Below are positions 45,184 through 54,974 of a stretch of 64,000 nucleotides of DNA, one piece after another; position 1 is the stretch's first letter; each line of letters starts with the position of its first letter. The position numbers were made by a program, and so were the translations under genes. The DNA is from JACRCT01 sp049841135 (GTDB taxonomy: Bacteria > Myxococcota > Myxococcia > Myxococcales > UBA5297), in assembly GCA_049841135.1 (NCBI GenBank), contig JASGHK010000005.1:1302001-1366000 (forward strand), given 5' to 3'. The notes under the pieces were generated by a model. The model made no database searches. It saw only the letters and a program-made list of their open reading frames with translations, and was not told where the DNA came from.

Positions 45184-47505
45184 ATGGCCGAGCAGCGGAT
45201 GGACGTGTCGCGCGTGTGGCTGCGCGGAGCGGTGGCCACCTTCGTCGCTGGCTTCGCGGTGCTGGGCTGGCTCGCCTACCGGATGGGCGTCGACCGCCCG
45301 CCGATCCCCGAGCGCGTGGTCGCCGCGGACGGCCGGACGCTCTTCGTCGCCGCCGACGTCCTCGCCGGCCAGCAGGTCTTCCAGAAGAACGCGCTGATGC
45401 AGTACGGCACGCTCTTCGGCCACGGCGCCTACCTGGGGCCGGACTTCACCGCCGAGCACCTGCACCGCCAGGCGCTGGAGATGGCCGCCTTCCACGAGCG
45501 CGCCGGCCTCTCCCCGGCCGAGGCCCAGGCTCGGACGCAGGCGGAGCTCAAGCGCAACGCCTACGACCCGGCGACCGGGACGCTCACGCTCGGCCCCGCG
45601 CAAGCCGCCTCGCTCGACGCGCTCGGCCGGCACTGGCGAGACGCGTTCCAGGGGCAGAAGGTCGAGCGGGCGCTGCAGCGGCCCCGGCTCACCGACGAGG
45701 ATGCCCGCGCCCTGGGCGCCTACTTCGCCTGGGCCGCCTGGACCGCATCGGCGCAGCGGCCGGACAAGGCGTACTCGTACACCAACAACTGGCCTCCCGA
45801 GCCCCTGGCCGGCAACACCCCGACACAGGCGGCCTTCCTCTGGAGCGTGCTCAGCCTCGTCGCGCTGCTGGGCGGCACCGGCATCGTCTTCTTCGTCTTC
45901 GGACGCTGGCAGCTCTTGGGGTGGCACCGGGGCAGCGAGCCGGAGCCGCAGCCGGCGGGAGCGTCGGTGCGCTTCCGCAACCCGGGTGAGGTGGCGCTCA
46001 CGCCCTCGCAGCGCGCCACGCCCTGGTACTTCCTGGTCATCGCCGGCCTGTTCCTCGCCCAGGGGCTGCTGGGCGGGGCGAACGCGCACTACCACGTCGA
46101 GCCCGCGGGCTTCTACGGCTTCGACCTCTCCTCGTGGCTGCCGTACCAGCTCACCCGGGTGTGGCACGTGCAGCTGGCGCTCTTCTTCGTGGCCGCGAGC
46201 TTTTTGGCCATGGGCATCTTCATCGTCCCGCTGATCGCCGGGCGCGAGCCCAAGGGGCAGCACGTCCTCGCCCTGGCGCTCTTCGCGGCGGTGGTGCTGG
46301 TGGTGGTGGGCAGCCTCGCGGGTGAAGCGGCGAGCGTCCACGGCGCCATCGGGCAACAGGGGCCGTGGTTCTGGCTGGGGACGCAGGGCTGGGAGTACCT
46401 GGATTTGGGGCGGCTCTGGCAGATCCTGCTGACCGCGGGGATGGTCATCTGGGTCGTCATCCTCGCGCGCGGGCTGCGCGGGACGCTGCGCACGGAGCAC
46501 CCGGGCAACATGCCCTGGCTGCTGCTCTACAGCGCCATCTCCATCCCGCTCTTCTACTCCGCGGGGATGTTCTTCTCGGTGCAGACCTCGTTCGCGGTGG
46601 TCGACTTCTGGCGCTTCTGGGTCGTGCACCTGTGGGTCGAGGACTTCCTGGAGCTCTTCACCACCATCATGGTGGCCTACGTCTTCGTGCTGCTGGGCGT
46701 CGTGCCCCGGCCGACCGCGACCCGGGTGGTCTACCTGGACGTCATCCTCTACTCGGTGGGCGGGGTGCTGGGCACCATGCACCACCTGTACTTCAGCGGC
46801 GCGCCGGCGGTGCACCTGGCGCTGGGGGCGTTCTTCTCGGCGATGGAGGTCATCCCGCTCGTGCTGCTGACCTACGAGGCGTGGCGCTTCATGCAGCTGG
46901 GGGCGGGCGCGACCGGGACCCCGGCGGCGGCGAGCGGGGCGCCGGCGGTGCCGTTCCCGCATCGCTGGGCGGTGAGCTTCCTCATCGCCGTGGGCTTCTG
47001 GAACTTCCTGGGGGCGGGCGTCTTCGGGTTCCTCATCAACCTGCCCATCGTCAGCTACTGGGAGATAGGCACGCAGCTGACCGCCAACCACGGCCACGGC
47101 GCGCTGATGGGCGTCTACGGGATGCTGGCGGTGGGCTTCTTCATGTTCGTCGCCCGCTACTTCCTGCCGGCGGACCGCGCCGCCGAGCGGGCGATGAAGC
47201 TCTCGTTCTGGGGCCTGAACGTCGGGCTGGCGCTGATGATGTTCGCCAACCTCGTCCCCATCGGCCTGCTGCAGCTCGCGGACGCCTTCACCAACGGCTA
47301 CTGGCACGCGCGCGAGCCGGCCTTCTTCCAGCAGCCCGCCGTCCGCTTCTTCGAGTGGCTGCGCCTGCCGGGCGACGTCCTGTTCATCGTCCTGGGGATC
47401 CTGCCGGTGGTCTACCTGGCCGTGCGGACTTGGCTTGCCCGGAAGCGAGGCGCGGGAGCGGCGGCGGGGACGCAGGAGTCGACCGGACTGATGCAGCCGC
47501 GCTGA
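45184..47505 (+). CDS. norB: quinol-dependent nitric oxide reductase
   Basis: 773 aa from ATG 45184 (GGGGGAC upstream). Single-chain qNOR: an N-terminal helix and periplasmic cytochrome-c-like domain without haem c (AADVLAGQQVFQKNALMQYG, GHGAYLGPDF, YSYTNNWPPEPL), then a heme-copper-oxidase fold. Metal ligands lie in VWHVQLALFF, HLWVEDFLELFTTIMVAYVF, GTMHHLYFSG and ANHGHGALMGVYGM. It reduces 2 NO to N2O using membrane quinols, either in denitrification or for NO detoxification. No nor accessory, nir or nos genes lie in the window, so detoxification is more likely. Confidence 0.93.
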   Translation: MAEQRMDVSRVWLRGAVATFVAGFAVLGWLAYRMGVDRPPIPERVVAADGRTLFVAADVLAGQQVFQKNALMQYGTLFGHGAYLGPDFTAEHLHRQALEMAAFHERAGLSPAEAQARTQAELKRNAYDPATGTLTLGPAQAASLDALGRHWRDAFQGQKVERALQRPRLTDEDARALGAYFAWAAWTASAQRPDKAYSYTNNWPPEPLAGNTPTQAAFLWSVLSLVALLGGTGIVFFVFGRWQLLGWHRGSEPEPQPAGASVRFRNPGEVALTPSQRATPWYFLVIAGLFLAQGLLGGANAHYHVEPAGFYGFDLSSWLPYQLTRVWHVQLALFFVAASFLAMGIFIVPLIAGREPKGQHVLALALFAAVVLVVVGSLAGEAASVHGAIGQQGPWFWLGTQGWEYLDLGRLWQILLTAGMVIWVVILARGLRGTLRTEHPGNMPWLLLYSAISIPLFYSAGMFFSVQTSFAVVDFWRFWVVHLWVEDFLELFTTIMVAYVFVLLGVVPRPTATRVVYLDVILYSVGGVLGTMHHLYFSGAPAVHLALGAFFSAMEVIPLVLLTYEAWRFMQLGAGATGTPAAASGAPAVPFPHRWAVSFLIAVGFWNFLGAGVFGFLINLPIVSYWEIGTQLTANHGHGALMGVYGMLAVGFFMFVARYFLPADRAAERAMKLSFWGLNVGLALMMFANLVPIGLLQLADAFTNGYWHAREPAFFQQPAVRFFEWLRLPGDVLFIVLGILPVVYLAVRTWLARKRGAGAAAGTQESTGLMQPR

Positions 47506-47527
47506 GCAGGCTCGCCTTCTTCGGCGC

Positions 47528-48694
47528 CTACTTCTTTGCCGGCCCCCACTCGACGCGGGCCCGAGCGATCGACTCCGTGCTCGCCGCCAGGCGCTCGCTG
47601 ACCTCGTCGTCGTGCATCTCCCACTGGATGCGCGGTTCCTTCAGCAGAACCTGCAGCCGGGCGAAGGTGGCGTCGAGCGTCGAGTGGGAGTACGCGCGTG
47701 CCCAGACGTCGGGGCCGAGCTTCAGATAGAGGTAGCGGAGGGTTCCGTCGCTCGCGGGCGGGGGCCGGACCGGCTCGGCTGGCGTCTCCGAGACCGGCTG
47801 GGGCCGCTTGCCTGGGTTCGCCGCCAGCCACTTCACGTACTCGAACCGCGTCTTGACGGACCAGCCGGTGTTCTCGCGCAGCCACTCGATGGCCTTGAAC
47901 CGGTCGCCTCGGGCGATGGTGTCGCGCAGCCGCTGGACATCCGCATCCGGCAGCTCACGGATCTTCGCCTTCGCCTTTGCAGCCGCCAGCTCCTCGTCGA
48001 GCTTTGCGTCAAGCGGCAGGCGCTCGTAGTAGACCGTCCCCGCCGGACACGCGGCCAACGCCTTCGCCGAGCGCTCGTCTGCGAGGACCATCTCCTCGTT
48101 CTCGGTGTTCAGCGCCGCCGGCACGCGCACGACCACCGCCGCGCGCGCCCGCGCCCGCTCTCGCTCTGCGACGACGTCCCTCAGATAGGCGGCCAGCGAC
48201 TTCGCCTGCACGGGCCGGCCGGGATCGTCGTGCCACCACCACCGCAACTGACCCGCCTCCCAGACCAGCAGGTCGCCGTTGTACTTGGTCAGCACGGGCA
48301 CCCACTCCGGAGTCCACTGCTCTCCGAGGTGCCCCTTGGCCTGCATCTCGCCCATCTGGGTCCAGGTGGCCAGCGACTCCTCGGCCGACAGCAGCCGGCC
48401 GGCGATGCGCAGATCGAGTTCGGGGGCGTCTTCGGGCTGGCCGTCGTGGCAGCCGAACCAAGCCGCCAGATCGTCGGGTAGCGCTGGCTTGCCGAACACG
48501 GCCCGCGCCAGCTTGGCGAGCGCGGGTGCGGGCGCCGGGGGCCGAAGGCCTCGGGCCACCGCCTTCGTCTCCTCTCGCTGATTCAGGTGCGCCTTCAAAG
48601 CCTGGAAGGCTTGCTTGATCTCCGCCGCCGGGCCGGCTGCGGCCGTCGGGCTCTGGGCCAGTTGGCAACCGATCAGGAAGGCGAGAAGCATCAT
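47528..48694 (-). CDS. SMI1/KNR4 (SUKH)-like protein
   Basis: 388 aa. N-terminal signal-like MMLLAFLIGCQ. Residues ~65-180 resemble SUKH: ALPDDLAAWFGCHDGQPEDA, LSAEESLATWTQMGEM, EWVPVLTKYNGDLLVWE with the usual W, D/E-G-Q and late F/W spacing. The C-terminal half is helical (RGDRFKAIEWLRENTGWSVK). SUKH proteins often give immunity to toxins, but no toxin gene adjoins and here it appears exported. Confidence 0.65.
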   Translation of the reverse strand: MMLLAFLIGCQLAQSPTAAAGPAAEIKQAFQALKAHLNQREETKAVARGLRPPAPAPALAKLARAVFGKPALPDDLAAWFGCHDGQPEDAPELDLRIAGRLLSAEESLATWTQMGEMQAKGHLGEQWTPEWVPVLTKYNGDLLVWEAGQLRWWWHDDPGRPVQAKSLAAYLRDVVAERERARARAAVVVRVPAALNTENEEMVLADERSAKALAACPAGTVYYERLPLDAKLDEELAAAKAKAKIRELPDADVQRLRDTIARGDRFKAIEWLRENTGWSVKTRFEYVKWLAANPGKRPQPVSETPAEPVRPPPASDGTLRYLYLKLGPDVWARAYSHSTLDATFARLQVLLKEPRIQWEMHDDEVSERLAASTESIARARVEWGPAKK

Positions 48695-48828
48695 CGGGAG
48701 ACCCTCGTGCTATCGCGATCCCGGCAAAGACGGCGAGGAGCGTTCGCGCGCTCTTATCGTAGCCAAGCCCTGGCCGAGCGTGAGGCCGCTCTTAGCGCCT
48801 CCTCGAAGGCGGCGCTGACCCGCGATCT

Positions 48829-49360
48829 CTAGAGCAGATACGCGACAGCCTTCTTCCAATCGCAGTAGGAGCCCGCTTCCTCGTCAGGATTGGTGACGAA
48901 GACCTGGAACCGCGGCGTCACCTTTAGGGTCTTGATGACGTCGCGGACCTTCGGCGACAGCATCGCGAGGGCGCACGCGGCGAAGCATCCCTTGGCGACC
49001 TTGCCGTGGAGATTGGACGGCTGCGCCTTCTGGTAGGCCATCTGGAAGCCCTGGGCGATTCGACCGGGCGGCCGACCAGGAACCGCGCTTGGGATCCGCC
49101 GTGAATTGAAAGTTCGCCCAGGCGGCTTGCTCCTCGCTGGACGCCAACAGGGGATCTTCGGCCAACTCGTCGGCCGTCAGAATGGACAGCTCGAGAACCG
49201 CATCCCACGGAAGGCAATCGACAGCGAGCGCCGCGACCTCCGTACCCTTGTGCTTCTTCCCCCACGCCGCGATGCCTGCCGCGAAGGCGGCGGAGAGCGG
49301 TTCGACGTGGACTGCGACTTCCTTCGGGAGATCGGCGGCGGTCGCCTTCTTCTTGGCCAT
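48829..49360 (-). CDS. hypothetical protein (frameshifted)
   Basis: 176 aa when GATTC at 49057-49061 is restored to GATC, giving SIAQGFQMAYQKAQPS. N-terminus MAKKKATAADLPKEVAVHVE, then SILTADELAEDPLLAS, and C-terminus VTPRFQVFVTNPDEEAGSYC. Soluble alpha/beta protein, no family recognised. Confidence 0.6.
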
Positions 49361-49400
49361 CTTTCTTTGCCCTCCACTGCTTCTCGTTTCGCTAACGCCC

Positions 49401-50477
49401 TCAGCACTCCATGAAGCGGCACTTCCCGTCGATGCACTGCTGACTCTGGCCGCACACGTTCTCGCACGGCTCGTCTTCTTCGGGGACGGCCACGCAGGTC
49501 GAGCGGCTGGGCGAGCAGGTCAGGCCGTATAGACAGTGACCTTGGTTTTCGGCCGGCTCGCATCGAGCGCCCTCGCCAAGCTGCTGCTCGCAAAGACCCT
49601 GAACGCAGTAGAAGCCGAGGTCGCAGCCCATCGTCGGGTCGCAGGGCTCGCCTGCGCGGGGTCGGGGCTCGCAGGTTCGGGCCACGGCGCCGGGAAGCGC
49701 CCTGCAGATGAGGTCCCATTGGCAGCCAGCGGCGCACGAGTCCCCTTTGCCGCCCGGGACTTCGCATATCCCCGCCGCGCACGTGAGGAGCATCTCGCAG
49801 ACACCGTTCGGGCCGCAGGCCTCGCCCCGCTTCGGGCGCCGGGTGCAGACCTGAGTGTCGGGGGTGCAGTAAAAAGGAGCGGCGCACTCGGCCTCGCGGC
49901 AGTCCACTCCCTCGGTGCCCGGCACGTAACACGTGAGCGCGTCGCCCATCAGCGCCCAGAGCCCTCGCTGGCACTGGTCGGCTCGCGTGTATGGGCTGAA
50001 CCGCCCGGGGCCGTGAATCCGCGCCGGGCGACACTGACCACCGCATTGCTCGGTGAGATCGCAGTACAAGCCTTCGCGGCATCCTTCGGCCGGGAGGTAG
50101 CAAGCCCCGCCCTCCTCGACCATCCCGTAGACAAAGGGGACGAACGGGCGCGGATCGCTGCAGGGCGCCTCGCGAATGAGGTTCGTGAGCTGTGCAGCTC
50201 CGGCGTCGTCGAACTTCAGCCTGCCCGCGAGGATCGCGTGGCGGACCTTCGTCTCTTCGCTCTCGAGGGCGCTCGACCAGGTGCAGTAGCCCTCCATGCA
50301 CGACTCACGCGAGCTGACCACCTCGCAGCGCGCATCTCGAACGCACTCCGCCTCGCAGAGGTTGTCGACGAACTTCGAGAACGCCTCGGCTTGCTCTCGC
50401 GGAGACGGGACGCAGCCCAGGACCGACACGCCGGCAATCGCCAGGATGAGCTCAGGCCAAGGATGGTTCCTGGACAC
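49401..50477 (-). CDS. Cys-rich lipoprotein
   Basis: 358 aa from GTG 50477 (AGGGGGC upstream). Lipobox GVSVLGC. The first ~130 residues are helical with a few cysteines (NLCEAECVRDARCEVV). The rest is a run of short Cys-rich modules, such as CREGLYCDLTEQCGGQC, FYCTPDTQVCTRR, LTCAAGICEVPGG, DLGFYCVQGLCEQQ and CLYGLTCSPSRSTC. These ~45-residue modules recall myxobacterial surface lipoproteins. Function unknown. Confidence 0.75.
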   Translation of the reverse strand: MSRNHPWPELILAIAGVSVLGCVPSPREQAEAFSKFVDNLCEAECVRDARCEVVSSRESCMEGYCTWSSALESEETKVRHAILAGRLKFDDAGAAQLTNLIREAPCSDPRPFVPFVYGMVEEGGACYLPAEGCREGLYCDLTEQCGGQCRPARIHGPGRFSPYTRADQCQRGLWALMGDALTCYVPGTEGVDCREAECAAPFYCTPDTQVCTRRPKRGEACGPNGVCEMLLTCAAGICEVPGGKGDSCAAGCQWDLICRALPGAVARTCEPRPRAGEPCDPTMGCDLGFYCVQGLCEQQLGEGARCEPAENQGHCLYGLTCSPSRSTCVAVPEEDEPCENVCGQSQQCIDGKCRFMEC

Positions 50478-50557
50478 GACTGCCCCCTCTTCTCGGCCGC
50501 AATTGGCTTTGTGACTCGGCAGTCTGACCTGCTGGCGGCACGTGCGCCACCCTGCTC

Positions 50558-50948
50558 TCAGGGCGGCATTCGGCAGGTGGCGGTCGTGGAATCGCAGGCT
50601 CCGGACGCGTACCGGATCGACCGCGTCTCGAGCTGGCAGGCGGCGGCGGTCGGCCCGTCGAAGGGTCGCAGTAGCCGTAGTTGCAGTCCTCGAGGACCTT
50701 CTCGGCGTAGTCGCAGACCGGGTGGTCGTCCCTCCAGACCACGCCCCGGCTCTCGAAGCTGACGACGCGGTTCGCCCGGAAGGCGACGGGCTGCTCGGGG
50801 CAAGTCTGTGGCACGGGTTCCTGACGATCGGCGTGGTAGTCGTCGCGCTGGGCCGCGGCAATGCCGCCCCCAATCACCCGCCCGGTCAGCCAGGCAGCAG
50901 GCTGCATCCCGCCAAGGCCACGGCGGCGAAGAGCATCCAGAGCTTCAT
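50558..50948 (-). CDS. Cys-containing lipoprotein (two frameshifts)
   Basis: About 130 aa if single bases lost near 50661-50668 and 50884-50892 are restored. Starts MKLWMLFAAVALAGC, a lipoprotein signal; continues LTGRVIGGGIAAAQRDD, RVVSFESRGVVWRDDHPVC, LEDCNYGYCDP and ends CDSTTATCRMPP. The VxDC-x-x-GxCDP and TATC wording matches the next gene upstream (IEDCGTGFCDPSTFAC), so the two are paralogues. Its ATG overlaps the stop of that gene (ATGA). Confidence 0.55.
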
Positions 50949-51757
50949 TCCGTCTCCTCGGGCAGCTGCGCCACGACCCGCGTCTCGGCAAGCGCGCGGT
51001 CGAAGGGCTCGTGAACGTGCACCCAATAGGCGACGCCAGGCTTGGCCTCGAGATCGAAGCTCGCCACGCCGTCCAGCCCGGTGCGGAAGCGCGCCGCAAC
51101 GCCGTCTTCACCGAGGATCACTCCGGCGATCGGTGCGGGCTTTCCGCCGGCGGTCGAGCAGATCTCCATGCGAGTCCTTGGCGCCTCCCACGGTCCCGCC
51201 GGGCGGAAACGGACCTGGACGCCGTCCGCGTTGGCGAGCAGCTCCGCCGGCAGCGGCCTGCACGTGGACGTCTCGCGGTCGCACCAACCCGACTCACAGA
51301 GGAAGGTCCTCGGCTCCAGCCGGCAGTCGTCCTCGGTGGGACCTTCGGCGACCCAGACGCGGCGCACGAGCCCCGCGCGGTCAGCAGCACAGAAATCAGG
51401 CCCAACCCTGGGCTTGGCCGCACACGGCTCAAGGCATGCGAACGTCGACGGGTCGCAGAAGCCGGTGCCGCAATCCTCGATCACGGCCTCGCGGGTCTCG
51501 CACGCCGCGCCGGGAGCGGGCTTCGCGCTTTCGGAGACGACGACTCTGCCGGCGACGCAGCGGGTGACCTTGGCCGGGCAGACTTCGATCGACTGCGGCG
51601 CAGAGGGGCGTGATGGCTCGGTCGAAGCCGGGGCGCGTTCCCCCATCGTCTTGGCCGCCGTCGCGATCACCGCGGTCACCAGGAACTCGGCGCAACCGGT
51701 CCCGAGCAAGCTCGCCAGGGCGACGACGACCGCCAGACCTTGGAGAGGTCTGTCCAA
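50945..51757 (-). CDS. Cys-containing lipoprotein
   Basis: 270 aa with an uncertain TTG start at 51757; no better start is visible. Signal GLAVVVALASLLGTGC with a lipobox. Repeated motifs: KVTRCVAGRVVVSES...EDCGTGFCDPSTFACLEPC and FLCESGWCDRETSTC. The C-terminal ~90 residues are a beta domain (ARFRTGLDGVASFDLEAKPG) like a transthyretin or carboxypeptidase-regulatory fold. Translationally coupled to the smaller paralogue downstream. Confidence 0.6.
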   Translation of the reverse strand: MDRPLQGLAVVVALASLLGTGCAEFLVTAVIATAAKTMGERAPASTEPSRPSAPQSIEVCPAKVTRCVAGRVVVSESAKPAPGAACETREAVIEDCGTGFCDPSTFACLEPCAAKPRVGPDFCAADRAGLVRRVWVAEGPTEDDCRLEPRTFLCESGWCDRETSTCRPLPAELLANADGVQVRFRPAGPWEAPRTRMEICSTAGGKPAPIAGVILGEDGVAARFRTGLDGVASFDLEAKPGVAYWVHVHEPFDRALAETRVVAQLPEETE

Positions 51758-51876
51758 GCTCCCGACAGGCTTGCTCGGAATCGGGCTCGGAGATCTGCCC
51801 GGAGATTTCAGTGGATAGTCCAGAGCGCCCTCGCGGCCGATAGTCTTGGCGCCCTCGAGTGCAGGCCTCGGGCCGC

Positions 51877-52320
51877 TCACTGCGCCTTGAGGAACGAGAC
51901 GTCGTCGGTGGTGGCCCGCAGTCGCTCGGCGAGCGAGATGGCCAGCGCGCGCAGGAACATCGCCGCCGCGTGCGGCGAGGCGACCAGGACCGCGTCGAGC
52001 GCCTCGACCGAGAGCGAGTAGACGCTGCAGTCGCTGGCCGCGCTCACCGTCGCGGTGCGCGGGCCCTCGAGCAGGATGCCGAGCTCGCCAAAGTGCGCGC
52101 CGGGGCCGAGCTCGACGACCTCCGCGTGCTTGGCCTCCTTGCTCACCTTCACCGTGCCGCTCTCGATGAGGAAGAACCGGTCGCTCTGCTCGCCTTCGCG
52201 GGCCAGCACCGTCCCCGCCTTCACGCTCCGGTGCTCGAAGCTCTTGGCGAGCGACTCGAGGTCGGCCTTCTCGAAGTCGGCGAACAGCGGGGTCTTCTGC
52301 AGCATCTCGACGACCGTCAT
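51877..52320 (-). CDS. cyclic nucleotide-binding domain protein
   Basis: 147 aa. One CAP-type effector domain: TPLFADFEKADLESLAKSFE, GTVLAREGEQSDRFFLIESG, PGAHFGELGILLEGPRTATV (phosphate-binding FGE-x-x-x-x-x-x-R-x-A), then a C-terminal helix. No DNA-binding domain, so it is a stand-alone sensor that probably works through a partner. Confidence 0.88.
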   Translation of the reverse strand: MTVVEMLQKTPLFADFEKADLESLAKSFEHRSVKAGTVLAREGEQSDRFFLIESGTVKVSKEAKHAEVVELGPGAHFGELGILLEGPRTATVSAASDCSVYSLSVEALDAVLVASPHAAAMFLRALAISLAERLRATTDDVSFLKAQ

Positions 52321-52343
52321 GGCGGCCTCCCCTCGGGTCCTTG

Positions 52344-53120
52344 TCAGCAGCCGTGCCGCCGGCGCCAGAGGTCATACGCCTTCTTCAACCTCGGCGCGCG
52401 CTCGGCGACGAGCCTGTCGCCCAGCTCCACCGCAGCCCGCTCGAGCTCGCGGTGCAGCGAGAAGGCCGCACTCGCGACCTGGGTATCCTGGCGCTGGCCG
52501 GCGTGCTTCGCGCGGATCGGCGGATCGGTCGCGACATGCGTCGCTTCATGGATGAGCTGGCAGAGCACCTGCTCGATCGGTCCGCCCAGGCCCAGCGCGA
52601 GGTGGAGCCTGCCCTTCCAGAGCATGCTGCGTCCGTGCGTTCCTTCACGCGTGACGAGCGACGGGCAGTCGTGAATGAGTGTGGTTGGTGCTGACGGCGA
52701 GTCCTTCCAAAGCGCTGCGAAGACGGCATCGAGCTGAGGCAGCCACGGCGCCAGCGCGTCCCGACGGCGGTCTCTGGCACCGGCCTCGGCATCCCAGGCC
52801 GGGCGGCAAGTCGCGGACTCGGCTTCGAGGATGTCGCCGAGAAGGTTCGCGAGCGCCTTGCCGGCCCCGTCACGCAGGTCCGTCAACCGTTCTCCCCGAA
52901 GCAACGCGAGCAACCCGGCGAGGTCTTCGGTGATGAGCCCGACTCCGTGAACCAGCAAGCGTCCAGGCGCCGCGAGATAGGCCTCCTCCAGCTTCTTCGA
53001 CCACGGCTTGGTTTGGCCACAGAAGATCGATGCGGCATCGTTCGGCAGGTCCATCGCCGAGAGGACGCGGTAGACCAGGTCCACGTGGGCAAGCGGTTGG
53101 AATTGCATCGAATTCGGCAT
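52344..53120 (-). CDS. protein with HExxH motif, putative metallopeptidase
   Basis: 258 aa from ATG 53120; alternative starts at 53108 and 53168. Helical N-terminal half. LIHEATHVATDPP near residue 180 is a zincin-like HExxH, followed by QDTQVASAAFSLHRELE. The catalytic role is inferred from this motif only. It starts 5 bp after the radical SAM gene, so the two are co-transcribed. Confidence 0.6.
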   Translation of the reverse strand: MPNSMQFQPLAHVDLVYRVLSAMDLPNDAASIFCGQTKPWSKKLEEAYLAAPGRLLVHGVGLITEDLAGLLALLRGERLTDLRDGAGKALANLLGDILEAESATCRPAWDAEAGARDRRRDALAPWLPQLDAVFAALWKDSPSAPTTLIHDCPSLVTREGTHGRSMLWKGRLHLALGLGGPIEQVLCQLIHEATHVATDPPIRAKHAGQRQDTQVASAAFSLHRELERAAVELGDRLVAERAPRLKKAYDLWRRRHGC

Positions 53121-53125
53121 GGATG

Positions 53126-54917
53126 TCAGTAGGTTGATCGGTGCCAGACTCGGGAGGTCCAGCCCCACCGGCCGACATGCGATGGCGCCACCACCTTGGC
53201 CAGGACGCGCTCACGAAGCTGGCCGCCGACCTTGGTCAGACAGACGAGATCCTGCTTGCGGAACCGAGGCCCGAGGATGGTGACACATCGCCCGCCTTCC
53301 TTCAGCAACTGGGCACAATCGTTCGGGAATCTCGGCAACGCCTCGCCAAGCCAGAGGAGGTCCAGCGGCTCGCGTCCCAGCTTCGTCCGAACCGCGCCGC
53401 CGGGATCGACCAGAATCTTCAGCAATTCCGCCATGTACCGCTCGCTGCCCAAGACCGACGCCGCTGACTCTCCCGGCTTCGGGTCCATCGCCTCCAGTGC
53501 CAAGGCGTAGGCGAAGAGCGGGAGCGGAAGTGCTCGCGAGTCGGAGTCCAGCAGCGCTTCGATGACCGGCTCAGAGCATAGCGTGCCCGCATCGATCATC
53601 TGGGCGATCGTCTGCTCCCGCTGGCGGATGGCTTCGTCTCGGACTTGGAGGCCCACTGGCATCCGGGGCTGCGGAGCCAAGCCATCAACCTTACTTGCGG
53701 ATCTCCGCCCCGCGCGCTCGAGCAAGCGGTCCCGAACTTCCGGGGAGAGCATCTCGACCTGCTCTTGCTGGCTGCGGCGGAAGACCTCGTCCACCGCCGT
53801 CCCCTGACCACGGAATCTCCCTGGAATTTCGCGGATCAACGGGCCGAAGGCGTCGTACATGGCCCGGACGCGCTGCGAGTAGTCGAAGCCTGGGCTCGGG
53901 TCGACGTGCTCAGCGTGGAAGCCTTGGTCGGACCAGGTCCGCCACCAGTCCGGATGGTGGTAGGTGGGGCCAGGTTCCGAATGTTCCGAATTCCGAGCGG
54001 GGCTGGCATTCGGAGGATTCGGAACCTGGCCCCGGCTTTCCTCCCACACCTGCGACCCGGGATAGAGCCGGAACGGATTGACCGAAAGCCAACCGGTGGT
54101 CTTGGCCTGTGCGGTGAAGAGCCGGCGGCAGAAGGCCGCGGATTCGCTCAGCGTTTCCGGCGTCTCGCCGGGGTGACCGACGATGACGTTGGCGCTCCAG
54201 TTGAGTCCGTGCTTCAGCGCCAGCCCGGCGAACCGCTCGATTCGCTCGAGATACTGCTGTGGATTCGCGGCCTTGTTCATCCGCGTCAGCATCGTCGGGC
54301 TGCCGCTCTCGAGGCCGACCCCGATGGAGAAGCGCGCCCTGGCCAGGAGCGCCACGTCCTCTTCGTCGAGGTCGTCCACGCGGGTCAGCGTCCAGTACTG
54401 CAGCGGCTGGAGCTTCCGCCTCGACAATCCCTTCCAGCACCTCGCGGCGCCAAGCGCGGTCGAAACCGAAGAGCGGGTCGGCGATGTTCACGACCCAGTC
54501 GCTCAGCCGCGTGCGCCTGGCGAGACGCTCCAGCTCCTCGAGCGCTCGGGACGGCGAGAACGCGCGCCAGCGATAGGCGCCCTTCGCGCGCTCCATGCAG
54601 AACGTGCAGTGATACGGGCAGCCGCGTCCCAGATAGATCTGCAGCTTGCTTCCGATCCGACGAGCCCTTGGCCAGTACCGGTCGAGCAGGTCCCACTGGT
54701 AGGGCGGCAGGTCATCGAGCGAACCGACGACTCCGGCCGCTGCAGGCCTGGTCCCCGCCTTCAAGAGCTCGAGCAGCCCCTGCTCGCCTTCGCCGGCGAT
54801 CACCGCGTCGAACGGACCTTGGTCGAAGTCGGTCGGGATGGCCGTGGGGTGATAGCCACCGACGACCAGCGTGGTCCTCGGACTTGGGTACGTCGCAGTC
54901 GATCGCTTTGGACCCAC
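53126..54917 (-). CDS. B12-binding-type radical SAM protein, N-terminally short and frameshifted
   Basis: 596 aa from GTG 54917 when GAGCTTC at 54410-54416 is restored to GAGCTC. It begins inside a cobalamin-binding fold (TLVVGGYHPTAIPTDFDQGP, IAGEGEQGLLELL); the preceding ~70-100 residues usual for the family are absent. The radical SAM site is YLGRGCPYHCTFC (C-x3-C-x2-C). GLESGSPTMLTRMNK and NVIVGHPGETPETLSES follow. The segment QVPNPPNASPARNSEHSEPG is encoded by a 68-bp palindromic element inserted in frame. The C-terminal ~200 residues are unrelated to the core. Substrate unknown. Confidence 0.75.
53966..54033. repeat. 68-bp palindromic element, copy 2, inside a gene
   Basis: Arms GGGGCCAGGTTCCGAAT (53966-53982) and its exact reverse complement (54017-54033), total length identical to copy 1 at 34793-34860. 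It lies in frame in the radical SAM gene and adds about 22 residues without a stop. Confidence 0.88.
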
Positions 54918-54974
54918 CGAGGTCGTCGAGTCCCCTGTCGTCAGAAGTGGCCCGGCACTCCCCTCGCCCCGTCC

